A stretch of 64,000 nt of DNA, from assembly GCF_004151485.1 (NCBI RefSeq), contig NZ_SBFF01000013.1, positions 62,402 through 126,401 of the forward strand, given 5' to 3'. This stretch comes from Sphingosinicella sp. CPCC 101087. GTDB lineage: Bacteria > Pseudomonadota > Alphaproteobacteria > Sphingomonadales > Sphingomonadaceae. Made by a program: the position numbers and the translations under genes. Positions 12,615 through 21,964 of the stretch are shown piece by piece. The notes below the pieces were generated by a model. It made no database searches. It was not told where the DNA came from and saw only the letters and a list, made by a program, of their open reading frames with translations. Every line of letters starts with the position of its first letter. Position 1 is the first letter of the stretch.

Positions 12615-13727
12615 ATGAATCGCCGCGACTTCATCGGAACCAGCGCGCTCGGCCTAGCCGGGGTCGCCCTCCCCGGCTGCACGACCACGGGCGTGCGCTC
12701 GGCCGCTTCGCCCGGCTGCCTGCCGCCGGTGCTGGCCGACGAGAGCCGGATCATCCACACCATGGCCGGCCTGCGGCCCTATCGCGCCGCCGGCTTCGTC
12801 GTCCGGCGCGAGGCGCTCGGCGACAAGGCGCTCGTCCACAATTACGGCCATGGCGGCGCCGGAATCACCCTGAGCTGGGGCAGCGCCCGCCTCGCCGTCG
12901 ATCTCGGCCTGCCGGGGCACCAGGGGCCCGTGGCGGTGATCGGCGCCGGGGTGATGGGATTGTCCACCGCCCGCCTGGTCCAGGAAGCGGGCCTTCCCGT
13001 TACCGTCTATTCCGCCGCGCTTCCGCCGAACACGACCTCGAACGTCGCGGGGGGCCAGTGGCATCCTTTCGGCCATTTCCGGGAAGACAGCGTGACACCC
13101 GAATGGCGCCGGCAGTTCCTCGCCGCCGCCGATTATAGCTGGCGGCGGTTCCAGATCATGGTCGGCGCCGATTACGGCGTGGAATGGCTGCCGACCTACA
13201 CGCAGAATGGCGGGCGACCGGAAGCGGCGCTGCTGCCGACCTTTCCGCCGATCAACCGGGTGCTCACGCCGCAGGAGCATCCGTTTCCGGTCGAGCATGT
13301 CAGCCGCTACGACACGCTCTATGTCGAGACCGGCCGCTATCTGCGCCAGATGATGCGGGACATCCAGATCGCCGGCGGAAGCTTCGCCGTGCACCAATTC
13401 GCGACGCCCGCCGACCTCGCCGCCTTGTCCGAGCGCCTCGTCTTCAACTGCACCGGCCTCGGCGCCCGTGCCTTGTTCGGGGACGACACCCTGCGCCCGG
13501 CGCGCGGGCAGCTCGCCATCCTGCTGCCGCAACCGGAGGTGCGCTACGCCTTCACCGGGCGAGCGGGCTACATGTTCCCGCGCGCCGACGGGATCATCCT
13601 GGGCGGCACCTTCGAGCTCGACCAATGGTCGACCGAGCCCGAGCCCGCGACGATCGAGCGCATCATCCGGTCGCACCGGCAGCTCTTCTCGAGCTTCCGC
13701 TGCACCCCGGCGGGCACTGCCGCTTGA
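12615..13727 (+). CDS. D-amino-acid oxidase-like FAD oxidoreductase (exported)
   Basis: A 370-residue protein beginning '[20 protein letters not shown]', a twin-arginine (Tat) signal ending in 'GCTTT', so export or membrane attachment is likely. A dinucleotide-binding motif '[17 protein letters not shown]' follows at about 107-123. DAAO-type segments '[13 protein letters not shown]', '[15 protein letters not shown]' and '[12 protein letters not shown]' are present. The family oxidises D-amino acids to keto acids. In the periplasm it could act on D-Ala released from peptidoglycan; that is inference. It sits between hslV (90 bases) and hslU (112 bases) on the same strand. Confidence 0.85.
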   Translation: MNRRDFIGTSALGLAGVALPGCTTTGVRSAASPGCLPPVLADESRIIHTMAGLRPYRAAGFVVRREALGDKALVHNYGHGGAGITLSWGSARLAVDLGLPGHQGPVAVIGAGVMGLSTARLVQEAGLPVTVYSAALPPNTTSNVAGGQWHPFGHFREDSVTPEWRRQFLAAADYSWRRFQIMVGADYGVEWLPTYTQNGGRPEAALLPTFPPINRVLTPQEHPFPVEHVSRYDTLYVETGRYLRQMMRDIQIAGGSFAVHQFATPADLAALSERLVFNCTGLGARALFGDDTLRPARGQLAILLPQPEVRYAFTGRAGYMFPRADGIILGGTFELDQWSTEPEPATIERIIRSHRQLFSSFRCTPAGTAA

Positions 13728-13839
13728 ACTGGGTCGCTCCGCCTCACATCTAGCCGGAGACATGAACTATCAGACCGCCATTCCGGACCAGGACCGGACC
13801 CCCGATTCCCCGCCCCACCCCGCCAGAGCCGCAGGAAGC

Positions 13840-15141
13840 ATGAACAACAGCCTCACGCCCAAGGCGGTGGTCGCCGCACTCGACGCCCACATCATCGGCC
13901 AGGACGAGGCCAAGAAGGCCGTCGCGGTGGCGCTTCGCAACCGCTGGCGACGCCAGCAGCTGCCCGAGGCCCTGCGCGACGAGGTGACACCGAAGAACAT
14001 CCTGATGATCGGGCCGACCGGCTGCGGCAAGACCGAGATCTCGCGGCGGCTGGCCAAGCTCGCCGACGCGCCGTTCGTCAAGGTCGAGGCCACCAAGTTC
14101 ACCGAAGTCGGCTATGTCGGGCGCGACGTCGAGCAGATCGCCCGCGACCTGGTCGAGGAGGCGGTGCGGCTGGAGCGCGAGCGGCGCCGCGAGTCCGTGA
14201 AGAGCGCCGCCGAGGCCGCGGCGATCGAGCGCCTGCTCGACGCCCTCACCGGCAAGGATGCGAGCGCAGCGACTCGCGAGAGCTTCCGGCGGATGCTCGG
14301 CGAGGGCCATCTCAACGACCGCGAAGTCGAGATAGACGTCACCGAGCAGCCGTCAACACCGTTCGAGATCCCCGGAATGGGCGGCCAGGTCGGCATGATC
14401 AACTTGTCCGACCTGATGGGCAAGGCCATGGGCCAGCAGCCGCGCAAGCGCCGCAAGATGGCGGTGCGCGAGGCGCTGGAGAAACTGGTCGAGGAGGAAT
14501 CGGACAAGAGGCTGGATCCCGACGACGTCAACCGGACCGCCCTCAAGGATGCGGAAGCGAACGGAATCGTCTTCCTCGACGAGATCGACAAGATCGCGGT
14601 GAGCGACGTGCGCGGCGGATCGGTGAGCCGCGAAGGCGTCCAGCGCGACCTGCTGCCGCTGATCGAAGGCACGACGGTCGCGACCAAATATGGGCCGATG
14701 AAGACCGACCATGTGCTGTTCATCGCCTCGGGCGCCTTTCACCTCGCCAAGCCGTCCGACCTGCTGCCCGAGCTTCAGGGCCGGCTTCCGATCCGGGTCG
14801 AGCTGAAGGCGCTGACCGAGGCGGATTTCGTCCGCATCCTGTCCGATACCCAGGCGAGCCTGACCGAGCAGTATCGCGCCCTCCTCGCCACCGAAGGCGT
14901 CGAGATCGGTTTCACCCAGGACGGAATCCACGCCCTTGCGAGGATCGCCGCCGAGGTGAATGCCGAGGTGGAGAATATCGGCGCGCGGCGGCTGCAGACG
15001 GTGATGGAGAAGCTGCTCGAGGATGTCAGCTTCGAAGCGGAAGACCGCCAGGGCGAGACGGTGACGGTCGACGCCGCCTATGTCGACCGACAGCTTTCGG
15101 ACATCGCGCGGAACACCGACCTCAGCAAATATGTTCTGTAG
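13840..15141 (+). CDS. hslU: ATP-dependent protease ATPase subunit HslU (ClpY)
   Basis: A 433-residue AAA+ unfoldase partner of HslV. It contains '[20 protein letters not shown]' near the N-terminus, Walker A 'GPTGCGKT' (58-65), a family-specific I domain (about 110-230), Walker B '[10 protein letters not shown]' near 243-252, and the sensor/C-terminal '[20 protein letters not shown]'. The C-terminus '...DLSKYVL' is the tail that inserts into HslV. The start at 13840 follows 'CAGGAAGC'. An in-frame ATG at 13762 exists but would add a non-conserved extension. Confidence 0.96.
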   Translation: MNNSLTPKAVVAALDAHIIGQDEAKKAVAVALRNRWRRQQLPEALRDEVTPKNILMIGPTGCGKTEISRRLAKLADAPFVKVEATKFTEVGYVGRDVEQIARDLVEEAVRLERERRRESVKSAAEAAAIERLLDALTGKDASAATRESFRRMLGEGHLNDREVEIDVTEQPSTPFEIPGMGGQVGMINLSDLMGKAMGQQPRKRRKMAVREALEKLVEEESDKRLDPDDVNRTALKDAEANGIVFLDEIDKIAVSDVRGGSVSREGVQRDLLPLIEGTTVATKYGPMKTDHVLFIASGAFHLAKPSDLLPELQGRLPIRVELKALTEADFVRILSDTQASLTEQYRALLATEGVEIGFTQDGIHALARIAAEVNAEVENIGARRLQTVMEKLLEDVSFEAEDRQGETVTVDAAYVDRQLSDIARNTDLSKYVL

Positions 15142-15300
15142 CCGTCCGATCCGTTGAGGGCGCCGGCACTGGATCAGCCGCGAACAGCGTTCCGCGGCCC
15201 CTGCCGGTTGTCCCGCCTATCCACCGGCCCGTCGATCCGCTTGGACCCTTTACCGGGTTTTCCTTCGTTTCTGCTCCAGACCAATCTGGAGACACGGATA

Positions 15301-15957
15301 ATGGCTATCAAATTCAATCTGTTGACCGCAGCTTCCCTGCTCGCGCTGCCGGCCGTGGCGGCCGCGCAGGCCTCCGGCGGAGCGGCCGGCGCCATGGACG
15401 CGAGCGTCCAGGCGCAGACGCCGGCGCCGCCGACGCAGCCGGTCGTGGACAGCGCGCAGCAGGCCCAGGACACGGTGAACCAGACGGCCGACGAGACCAT
15501 GCAGCCGGTCGAGGACGCCGTTGATGCCGAGGCGCAGGCCGAGGCCGAGACCGGTACGCAGCCCGATGCCGCGGCCGAACCCCAGGCTCAGCCCACCCCG
15601 ACGCCCGAGCAGCCCGACGCTGATCCGAATGCCGGCGCACAGCCCGACACGAGCAGCCAGCCTCCGGCGAGCACCCCCGATGCCAGCGCAGGCGCGCAGG
15701 CCGGCCAGACCGGAAGCGCCGCGCCGGTGACGGCCGCAACCGCCGCCGACGTTCAGGCCGGCGCGACCGTCCTGGATCCGCAGGGCGGCACGGTCGGCAC
15801 CATCGAATCGGTCGAGGCCGACGGCGCCGTCGTCGCCACCGGCAACGTTCGGGCCAAGCTGCCGATTACCAGCTTCGGCAAGAACGAGCAGGGTCTCGTC
15901 ATCTCGCTTACCCGGGCGGAACTCGAAGCCGCGGCTTCGGCGCGAACCCCCTCCTGA
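15301..15957 (+). CDS. Exported Ala/Gln/Pro-rich protein with PRC-barrel-like C-terminus
   Basis: A 218-residue protein with a signal peptide ending near 'LPAVAAAQA'. A long low-complexity, acidic and Ala/Gln/Pro/Thr-rich region (about 25-145) is probably disordered. The end has a small globular segment 'VQAGATVLDPQGGTVGTIES' and 'KLPITSFGKNEQGLVISL', which resembles the PRC-barrel-type fold seen in short surface-associated proteins of sphingomonads. A strong intrinsic terminator follows directly. ATG 15301 is preceded by 'GGAGACACGGATA'. The function is unknown. Confidence 0.75.
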   Translation: MAIKFNLLTAASLLALPAVAAAQASGGAAGAMDASVQAQTPAPPTQPVVDSAQQAQDTVNQTADETMQPVEDAVDAEAQAEAETGTQPDAAAEPQAQPTPTPEQPDADPNAGAQPDTSSQPPASTPDASAGAQAGQTGSAAPVTAATAADVQAGATVLDPQGGTVGTIESVEADGAVVATGNVRAKLPITSFGKNEQGLVISLTRAELEAAASARTPS

Positions 15958-15959
15958 CC

Positions 15960-16019
15960 TTCTGCGGCCCCGCAGAAAAGCCGCGCCGGCTACCCCCCTG
16001 TCCGGCGCGGCTCTTTTTT
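15960..16019 (+). terminator. Tandem hairpin intrinsic terminator
   Basis: Two hairpins lie in succession after the stop at 15957. The first is TTCTGCGG-CC-CCGCAGAA (15960-15977). The second is an 11-bp stem AGCCGCGCCGG / CCGGCGCGGCT (15979-15989 with 16002-16012), followed by C and six T. This is a textbook Rho-independent terminator for the exported protein gene. Confidence 0.92.
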
Positions 16020-16212
16020 CGGCCGCGAAAGCACGCTGCGCTCGTCGATCGACGATCGAGGCGCCCGGCCGGAATGATCGAGCACGAACGGCTGGCCATT
16101 TCCGGAAGGCCGCCCCGGCCCTCCGCGCGAATTTCGACATCACCGAGCGACCACGCCGATCCCGACGATTCCGGCCGCTCCTGAAGCCTGGCCGTAGCCG
16201 CCCGGATCCAAA

Positions 16213-18288
16213 ATGGTCTATGCGCGCGGCGTGACGCGTTCGCTGGCCGCTTTCCTCCTCATCGGACTCGCCTCCCCCGCATCGGGCCAGACCGCTCCGG
16301 GAGAGACGATCATCGTCACCGGTCGCGGGCTCGAGCCCGGCCGCGGCGAGACGCTGTTCAACGTCACGACGATCGGCCGGGAGCGGCTGGCGCACTCACC
16401 GTCGAACCGGCTCGAGGACGTGCTTCGCGATGTTCCCGGATTCCAGCAGTTCCGCCGGTCCGACGCCCGCTCCGCCAATCCGACCAGCCAGGGTGCGACC
16501 TTGCGCGCGCTTGGCGGCAACGCCTCCAGCCGGGCCCTCCTGATCCTGGACGGCGTCCCCCAGACCGATCCGTTCGGCGGATGGATCAGCTGGCCGGCCT
16601 ATGATCCGCGGCGCCTCGGCGAGGTCAGGGTGGTCCGCGGCGGCGGCACTGGCGCCAACGGTCCCGGTGCGCTGGCCGGGACGATCGAGCTTTCCAGCGC
16701 GCCGCCGGAAGCCTTGGAGGGCCATTCGGGCCGGATCGCTTATGGAAGCCGCGACAGCGTCGACGGCTTTGCCTCGGCCGGCCTGCCGCTCGGCTCCGGA
16801 TTCCTGTCCCTCTCGGGAAACTGGGCACAAGGCGACGGCTTCGTTCCCGTGATCGCGGCGCAGCGCGGCGCGGCAGATCGGCCCGCCCCCTATCGCCAGG
16901 GGAGCGTCGCGGCGCGCATGGTGACGCCGGTCTCCGGCGCGCTCGAACTTCAAGCCAACCTTTCCGCTTTTACCGATTCGCGCGAGCGCGGGACGGCGAA
17001 CAGCGATATCGAGACGCGGGGCGCCGACGCATCGCTGCGGCTGGTGGGCCGCGGAAGCCTGCCTTTCTCGGCGGTCGCTTATGTGCAGGTGCGCGACTTT
17101 TCGAACCTGTTCGCGTCGGTCGAGGACGATCGCAGCGCCGCCAATCTCGTGCTCGATCAATATTCGGTACCGTCGACCGGGCTGGGGGCCCGCTTCGAGC
17201 TTCGCCCGATCACCGGCACGACCGAGCTGCGGATCGGCGCCGACTGGCGCGAGACGGTCGGGCGCACGCAGGAGCTCTATCTATTCGAGAATGGCGCGCC
17301 GCAGCGCGGGCGGGTCGCCGGCGGACGGACCCGGACGATCGGCACGTTCGCCGAACTCGGCGTAGAGCGCGGCGACCTCACTTTCAGCGCCGGCGCCAGG
17401 ATCGACCGCTGGCGGATCGAGGAAGGCCGCCTTCGGGAACGCGTGCTCGCGACAGGGGCGCCGATCACGGAGACGGACTTTGCCGATCGGGGCGGCTGGG
17501 AGGCGACCGGCCGGGCCGGGATCGGCTGGCAGTTGGCCGAGCCGCTGACCGTGCGCGCAGCGGCCTATCGCGGCTGGCGGCTGCCGACGCTGAACGAGCT
17601 GTTCCGGCCGTTCCGCGTCGGCGCCGACGCGACCGCGGCCAATGCCGACCTGTCGCCGGAGCGGGTGGACGGAGTCGAGGCCGGGGTCGAGCTTCGCCCG
17701 GCCGCAGGCGCGCGGATCGGGCTCACCTTGTTCGCCAATCGACTCGACGAGGCGATCTCCAACGTGACGCTGGGCGAAGGCCCGGGCGTCTTCCCCGGCG
17801 TCGGCTTCGTCGGTGCCGGCGGGCAATATCGCCAGCGCCGCAATGTCGATGCGGTGACCAGCCGCGGCGTGGAGCTGGATGCGAGCGTCGCGAGCGGGCC
17901 CTGGCGGCTTTCGGCCGGCTACAGCCTCGCCGATGCCGAGATCCGCGCGGACGGGGCGGCGGCGCCGCTCGACGGCCTGCGACCGGCCCAGGCGCCGCGG
18001 CACAGCGCCGCCGCGTCGATCGCCTGGGAGGGCCGGAGCGGCGCCTATGGATCGGTGAGCGCGCGCTACACGTCGAGCCAATATGAGGACGACCTCAACA
18101 GCCAGCGCCTTCCCGACGCGTTGACCTTCGACGCGATCGCGGTGCTGCCGCTGACCCCGCAGATTGCCATCGAGGCGCGAGCGGAGAATCTCACCGGCGA
18201 GCGTGTGGTCGCCGGAATATCCGGGGCCGGGATCGTCGAGCGCGGGACCCCGCGCACGCTGTGGCTCGGGCTGCGTCTCCAGAACTGA
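16213..18288 (+). CDS. TonB-dependent outer-membrane receptor
   Basis: A 691-residue receptor of normal size. The signal peptide is cleaved near 'SGQTAPGETIIVTGR'; the last part is a TonB-box-like segment. The plug domain follows with 'LEDVLRDVPGFQQFRRSDAR', 'GNASSRALLILDGVPQTDPF' and 'RRLGEVRVVRGGGTGANGPG'. The rest is beta-barrel sequence with 'YRGWRLPTLNELFRPFR', typical for TonB receptors. These proteins import siderophores, vitamin B12, sugars or metals using energy from TonB-ExbBD. No adjacent transport genes indicate the ligand. A TonB-family protein occurs at the other end of the window (63287). Confidence 0.93.
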   Translation: MVYARGVTRSLAAFLLIGLASPASGQTAPGETIIVTGRGLEPGRGETLFNVTTIGRERLAHSPSNRLEDVLRDVPGFQQFRRSDARSANPTSQGATLRALGGNASSRALLILDGVPQTDPFGGWISWPAYDPRRLGEVRVVRGGGTGANGPGALAGTIELSSAPPEALEGHSGRIAYGSRDSVDGFASAGLPLGSGFLSLSGNWAQGDGFVPVIAAQRGAADRPAPYRQGSVAARMVTPVSGALELQANLSAFTDSRERGTANSDIETRGADASLRLVGRGSLPFSAVAYVQVRDFSNLFASVEDDRSAANLVLDQYSVPSTGLGARFELRPITGTTELRIGADWRETVGRTQELYLFENGAPQRGRVAGGRTRTIGTFAELGVERGDLTFSAGARIDRWRIEEGRLRERVLATGAPITETDFADRGGWEATGRAGIGWQLAEPLTVRAAAYRGWRLPTLNELFRPFRVGADATAANADLSPERVDGVEAGVELRPAAGARIGLTLFANRLDEAISNVTLGEGPGVFPGVGFVGAGGQYRQRRNVDAVTSRGVELDASVASGPWRLSAGYSLADAEIRADGAAAPLDGLRPAQAPRHSAAASIAWEGRSGAYGSVSARYTSSQYEDDLNSQRLPDALTFDAIAVLPLTPQIAIEARAENLTGERVVAGISGAGIVERGTPRTLWLGLRLQN

Positions 18289-18314
18289 GCGGATGCGCCC
18301 CAATGGGATGCCTG

Positions 18315-18332
18315 ATCCCGCCGCGGCGGGAT
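18315..18332. repeat. Perfect palindrome between convergent genes
   Basis: ATCCCGCCG-CGGCGGGAT is a perfect 18-bp palindrome midway between the convergent receptor and AAC(3) stops. It could fold in transcripts from either side, but no T-tract flanks it. It may be a bidirectional terminator element or a REP-type repeat. Confidence 0.45.
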
Positions 18333-18349
18333 AGGCCAGCCTCCCCGGA

Positions 18350-19180
18350 CTAGAGGTTCGCCTCCATCCAGGCCGTGCCGAAGCGGACGATGTCGGCGGC
18401 TTCGATAAGCTCGCTCGGCGCGTGGCCGACGCATCCGCGGCGGGCACGGCCGGCGTCGAGATAGGCGTTCAGGATCAAGGCGAAATAGTCGTCCCCGTCC
18501 CACACGGCGATGCCTTCCGAATCGTCGAGGCATTCGACCCAGGCGTGGCGCGGGCCGTTTTCGGTGCGCAGCAGATAATCCCAACGCGTGCGGCGCTTGT
18601 GCGGCAGCCGCGCCAGATATTCGGCATAATGAAGCGCGGTGACGGTATCGTCATTGGCGCCGAGCCTGAGGATACGGCCGCCTGCATCGCAGAGCTTCTG
18701 CAGCGGCGAGCCCGGTCCGTAATAATCGTGCCAGGGCTGGCGGCGCAGGAGCGCCTCGGCCGCCGGCCCGCGTGCGCCGAAACGTCCGCTCGGATTGCCG
18801 CTGACGATCGTACCCGGGCGGCGGCGAAACGCCTCGGCCAGCCAGCCGACCTCTCCAATCGCCGGCGCGGTCGAGAGATCGAGCGGCTCGCTGCCGGCGA
18901 GCAGGTCCGCCCGCCGGGCCGGCGCGCGCTGGTTCACCCAATCCTGGCCGTAAGCGGTCCCAAGCACCATCAGCAGCGTTCCGTCCGGACCGACCAGCCG
19001 ATCGAGCACGTCCAGAATCAGGTCGGCCCCGCCCGGGCCGTGCAGACCGCGAGCGAGGCCGATCTTTCTGAGTGAGGCGTGCACCATCAGGATGCCGCCC
19101 GGCACGACGCCCAACGCCGTCAGGTCGTCAAGCAGCCGCTCTTCTGAAAGGCCGGCGGCCTTCTTCGAGGCCGTCGCCAA
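18350..19180 (-). CDS. AAC(3)-family N-acetyltransferase
   Basis: A 276-residue member of the antibiotic N-acetyltransferase (AAC(3)/YokD) family. It shows 'LTALGVVPGGILMVHASLRK' near the N-terminus, 'GPDGTLLMVLGTAYG', 'FRRRPGTIVSGNPSGRFGA' and 'LQKLCDAGGRILRLGANDDTVTALHYAEYLA', the acetyl-CoA and substrate pocket region of the family. Characterised members acetylate the 3-amino group of aminoglycosides. Chromosomal members may have other substrates. It begins 6 bases after the SWIB gene stop, so the two are probably one transcript. Base composition matches the neighbours, which does not suggest recent acquisition. Confidence 0.87.
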   Translation of the reverse strand: MATASKKAAGLSEERLLDDLTALGVVPGGILMVHASLRKIGLARGLHGPGGADLILDVLDRLVGPDGTLLMVLGTAYGQDWVNQRAPARRADLLAGSEPLDLSTAPAIGEVGWLAEAFRRRPGTIVSGNPSGRFGARGPAAEALLRRQPWHDYYGPGSPLQKLCDAGGRILRLGANDDTVTALHYAEYLARLPHKRRTRWDYLLRTENGPRHAWVECLDDSEGIAVWDGDDYFALILNAYLDAGRARRGCVGHAPSELIEAADIVRFGTAWMEANL

Positions 19181-19186
19181 ATGATT

Positions 19187-19441
19187 TCAGCTGACGTGCC
19201 GCGAAATGTGCTTGTTCATCTCGAACATCGAGACGCGATCCTTGCCGAAAACGGCGCGCAGCTTGTCGTCGGCGACGATCTCGCGCTTGTTCTTCGGATC
19301 CTGCAGATTGTTCTTCTTGATGTGGTCCCAGATCTTGCTGACGACCTGGCTGCGCGGCAGCGGGTCGGATCCGGTAATGGCAGCGAGCTCCTTCGACGGG
19401 GTCACCGGCCTCTGCAAGCCGCTCTGCCTTCCTTGTGCCAT
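19187..19441 (-). CDS. SWIB/MDM2 domain protein
   Basis: An 84-residue protein that is essentially one SWIB domain: 'VTPSKELAAITGSDPLPRSQ', then 'VVSKIWDHIKKNNLQDPKNK' and 'LRAVFGKDRVSMFEMNKHIS'. The fold is best known from eukaryotic chromatin remodelling and MDM2; bacterial stand-alone versions occur in several alphaproteobacteria and chlamydiae, and some bind DNA or topoisomerase. A strong ribosome binding site (GGGAGGAAAGAT before ATG) supports the start. It is followed closely by the AAC(3) gene. Confidence 0.92.
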   Translation of the reverse strand: MAQGRQSGLQRPVTPSKELAAITGSDPLPRSQVVSKIWDHIKKNNLQDPKNKREIVADDKLRAVFGKDRVSMFEMNKHISRHVS

Positions 19442-19469
19442 ATCTTTCCTCCCTGTGGATTCCTGACTT

Positions 19470-19499
19470 GGGATAGGCGCAAAATTATCGGCTTTGCAA
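19470..19499 (-). promoter_or_regulatory. Possible sigma70-type promoter for the SWIB gene
   Basis: On the minus strand TTGCAA (19499-19494) is followed after 18 bases by TATCCC (19475-19470), about 30 bases before the SWIB start codon. The local region is AT-richer than its surroundings. Both boxes are imperfect, so this is only a candidate. Confidence 0.3.
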
Positions 19500-19564
19500 C
19501 CGCCATGACACTCTGACGGGCGCGATTGCCCCCTGTGCCGGTCGATTTCTGTGGATCGCCATGG

Positions 19565-20383
19565 TTAATGGACGCCGAACGGCACCACTTTGTTGGCGCA
19601 GTCGTGACCGATGTCGGCGCGACCGAGAAAAGGGATTCCCGCACGGGCGCACCAGAAGCGGACCAGAGTCTCCTCATCCTCGCCGAAGTCCGGATCGTTG
19701 GCGGGAATGTCGGTGCAGCGTCCGAGGCGGATACCGGCCAATCCTCGGGCGACCGGATTGGCGCTGATGTGGAACATCGCCCGGTCGATCCGGTACATAT
19801 GCTCGGCCACGTCCTCGATCAGCAATATGTGCCCCGACAGGTTCGGCTCGAGCGGCGTGCCGAGGAGCAGGGAAAAGACGGTGATGTTGAATGCCGCATG
19901 GGGCATTCCGGTGGCGAGACCGGGCTCGAGCGCCACGGCGGAGCGCGCGTCCAGCCACGCCAGCGCACGCGATACCGCCGCCTCGCCGCCGTCGCGCATC
20001 ACATCCTGGGGCATCGGGCCGTGGGCGAGGTGGGGAAAGCCGGCGCGATAAAGACCGGCGAGCAGATAGCCGCCATCGCTATAGCCGAGATAGAGCTTGT
20101 CGCGGGCGGCGGCCCCGAGCCGGCCGATCGCCGCTTCGGCGAAGCGGCAGGCGCCATAGCCGCCGCGCGCGAACCAGATCGCATCGAAGGCCGGATCATT
20201 GGCATATTGGACGAAGGCGTCGCCCCGTTCATCGTCCGTACCCGCGAAATGGTTGTAGGAGAGGAAGCATTGCGGGTGGAAGACCAGGTCCAGGCCCGGA
20301 AACTGCGCGGCCGCCAGCGTCCGGACCCGGTCGGCCGCGGCCTCGCTGAAGCGTGAACTCGGCGCGACGATTCCGATCCGCAT
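19565..20383 (-). CDS. LD-carboxypeptidase (peptidase S66, LdcA-like)
   Basis: A 272-residue cytosolic serine peptidase that removes the terminal D-Ala from murein tetrapeptides during cell-wall recycling. It starts 'MRIGIVAPSSRFSEAAADRV', has 'IWFARGGYGACRFAEAA', the nucleophile motif 'LYLGYSDGGYLLAGL' with Ser102, and the Glu/His region 'HILLIEDVAEHMYRIDRAMF'. It is divergent from a Mur ligase gene 174 bases away, so the two may act in the same recycling pathway. Confidence 0.88.
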   Translation of the reverse strand: MRIGIVAPSSRFSEAAADRVRTLAAAQFPGLDLVFHPQCFLSYNHFAGTDDERGDAFVQYANDPAFDAIWFARGGYGACRFAEAAIGRLGAAARDKLYLGYSDGGYLLAGLYRAGFPHLAHGPMPQDVMRDGGEAAVSRALAWLDARSAVALEPGLATGMPHAAFNITVFSLLLGTPLEPNLSGHILLIEDVAEHMYRIDRAMFHISANPVARGLAGIRLGRCTDIPANDPDFGEDEETLVRFWCARAGIPFLGRADIGHDCANKVVPFGVH

Positions 20384-20557
20384 GTCAGTCCTTCCCTTCC
20401 CTCGCTCCGTCGGTCCTCACGATGAGCGAGGTGGAACATTCGCGGAGGATCTGCCGGTTGAACCCCCACGCCCGGCCCCTCTTATGCCGGGAGGGGCAGG
20501 GAGGCGATTCCCCCGCTCGAAATTGAACTCCGCCGCGCTTGCCAATAGGGCGAGCCG

Positions 20558-21964
20558 ATGAACGCGGCCAAATCCTATTTCTTCTGCGGCATCGGCGGCA
20601 GCGGCATGCTTCCGCTTGCCCTGATCGTTAAGGGGCGCGGCGCCGAAGTCGCCGGGTCCGATCGCACGCTCGACCAGGGACGGCTCGCCCCGAAGTTCGA
20701 GTATCTCGAGCGGCACGGAATCGCCTTGTTCCCGCAGGACGGGAGCGGGGTAACCAGGCCGGACCAGATTCTCGTCGCTTCGGCCGCAGTCGAGGAAAGC
20801 GTGCCCGACGTGGTCAAGGCCAAGGCGATCGGCGCCCCTCGGATAAGCCGTCCCGAGCTGCTCGCCGAATTGTTCAACGCCGCCGGGACCGGAATCGCCG
20901 TCGGCGGCACCAGCGGCAAGTCGACGGTCACAGGGATGATCGGCTGGATCCTTCACGCGGTCGGCCGCGATCCGACGGTGATGAACGGCGCCGTGATGAA
21001 GAATTTCGCCGGGCCCGATTCGCCTTTCGCAAGCGCCCTCGTTGGCGGCGGCGGAGAGTTCGTCAGCGAAGTGGACGAGAGCGACGGATCGATCGCTTTC
21101 TATCGCCCTGCCGTCGCCCTGCTCAACAATATCAGCCTCGACCACAAGTCGCTCGACGAGCTGCGCGGGCTGTTCGCCGATTTCGCGTCCAAGGCGGAGG
21201 CGATCGTCCTCAACCTCGACGACGACGAGACCCGACTGCTCGCGGCCGCGCTTCCGGCCGACCGGCTCGTCACCTACGGCTTCGCCGATCGCGAGGCCGA
21301 CCTGTTCGGATCCGGGCTGGTCGAGGCGCCCTTCGCCGTCACCTTCGAGGCGAACGACCGGCGGACCGGCGCGACCGCGCCGGTGGCGCTGCAGGTTCCC
21401 GGGCGTCACAACGCCCAGAACGCGCTTGCGGCCCTCGCCGCGGCCACGGAGGTCGGAGTCCCGCTCGCGGAGGCGGCGCGCGTCCTCGGCGGATTCAAGG
21501 GGCTCCGCCGCCGCCTGGAACGGGTGGGAACGGCCGGCGGCGTCACGGTGATCGACGATTTCGCGCATAATCCCGATAAGATCGCGGCGACCTTGCGCAC
21601 CCTGCACGCCTTTCCCGGCCGGCTGCTCATCTTCTTCCAGCCGCACGGCTACGGGCCGCTGAAGACGATGAAGGACGCGCTGATCGCCGGCCTTTCGGGC
21701 GAGATGGCCGCGGACGACGTCCTGATCATGCCCGATCCGGTCTATTTCGGCGGCACCACCAGCCGCGACATCGGCAGCGGCGACATCGTCGAGGGCGTGC
21801 GCGGGGCCGGCCGGAACGCCGAGCATGTTCCGGACCGCACCGATTGCGCCGAACGGCTGGCGGCGATCGCCCGGCCCGGCGACCGGATCGTCGTCATGGG
21901 CGCGCGCGACGACACGCTGACGACGTTCGCGGAGGATCTGCTGACCCGATTAGAGGCGAAGTAG
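20558..21964 (+). CDS. Mur ligase family protein (Mpl/MurC-like)
   Basis: A 468-residue ATP-dependent ligase. The N-terminal UDP-MurNAc-binding Rossmann segment is 'FFCGIGGSGMLPLALIVKG' (8-26), the P-loop 'GTSGKST' is at 117-123, the central region has 'VSEVDESDGSIAFYRPAVAL', and the C-terminal domain 'VIDDFAHNPDKIAATLRTLH'. The pattern fits MurC/Mpl, which attach L-Ala or a recycled tripeptide to UDP-MurNAc. A main murC normally sits in the dcw cluster, and the partner here is an LD-carboxypeptidase, so a recycling (Mpl-type) role is favoured but not proven. The start lacks a clear Shine-Dalgarno. Confidence 0.83.
   Translation: MNAAKSYFFCGIGGSGMLPLALIVKGRGAEVAGSDRTLDQGRLAPKFEYLERHGIALFPQDGSGVTRPDQILVASAAVEESVPDVVKAKAIGAPRISRPELLAELFNAAGTGIAVGGTSGKSTVTGMIGWILHAVGRDPTVMNGAVMKNFAGPDSPFASALVGGGGEFVSEVDESDGSIAFYRPAVALLNNISLDHKSLDELRGLFADFASKAEAIVLNLDDDETRLLAAALPADRLVTYGFADREADLFGSGLVEAPFAVTFEANDRRTGATAPVALQVPGRHNAQNALAALAAATEVGVPLAEAARVLGGFKGLRRRLERVGTAGGVTVIDDFAHNPDKIAATLRTLHAFPGRLLIFFQPHGYGPLKTMKDALIAGLSGEMAADDVLIMPDPVYFGGTTSRDIGSGDIVEGVRGAGRNAEHVPDRTDCAERLAAIARPGDRIVVMGARDDTLTTFAEDLLTRLEAK

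Noticed and set aside
18350-19180. AAC(3) as an acquired resistance gene
   Set aside because: There is no mobile element, integron or composition change nearby, and the gene is coupled to a SWIB gene. Chromosomal members of this family often have other roles, so resistance is not claimed.
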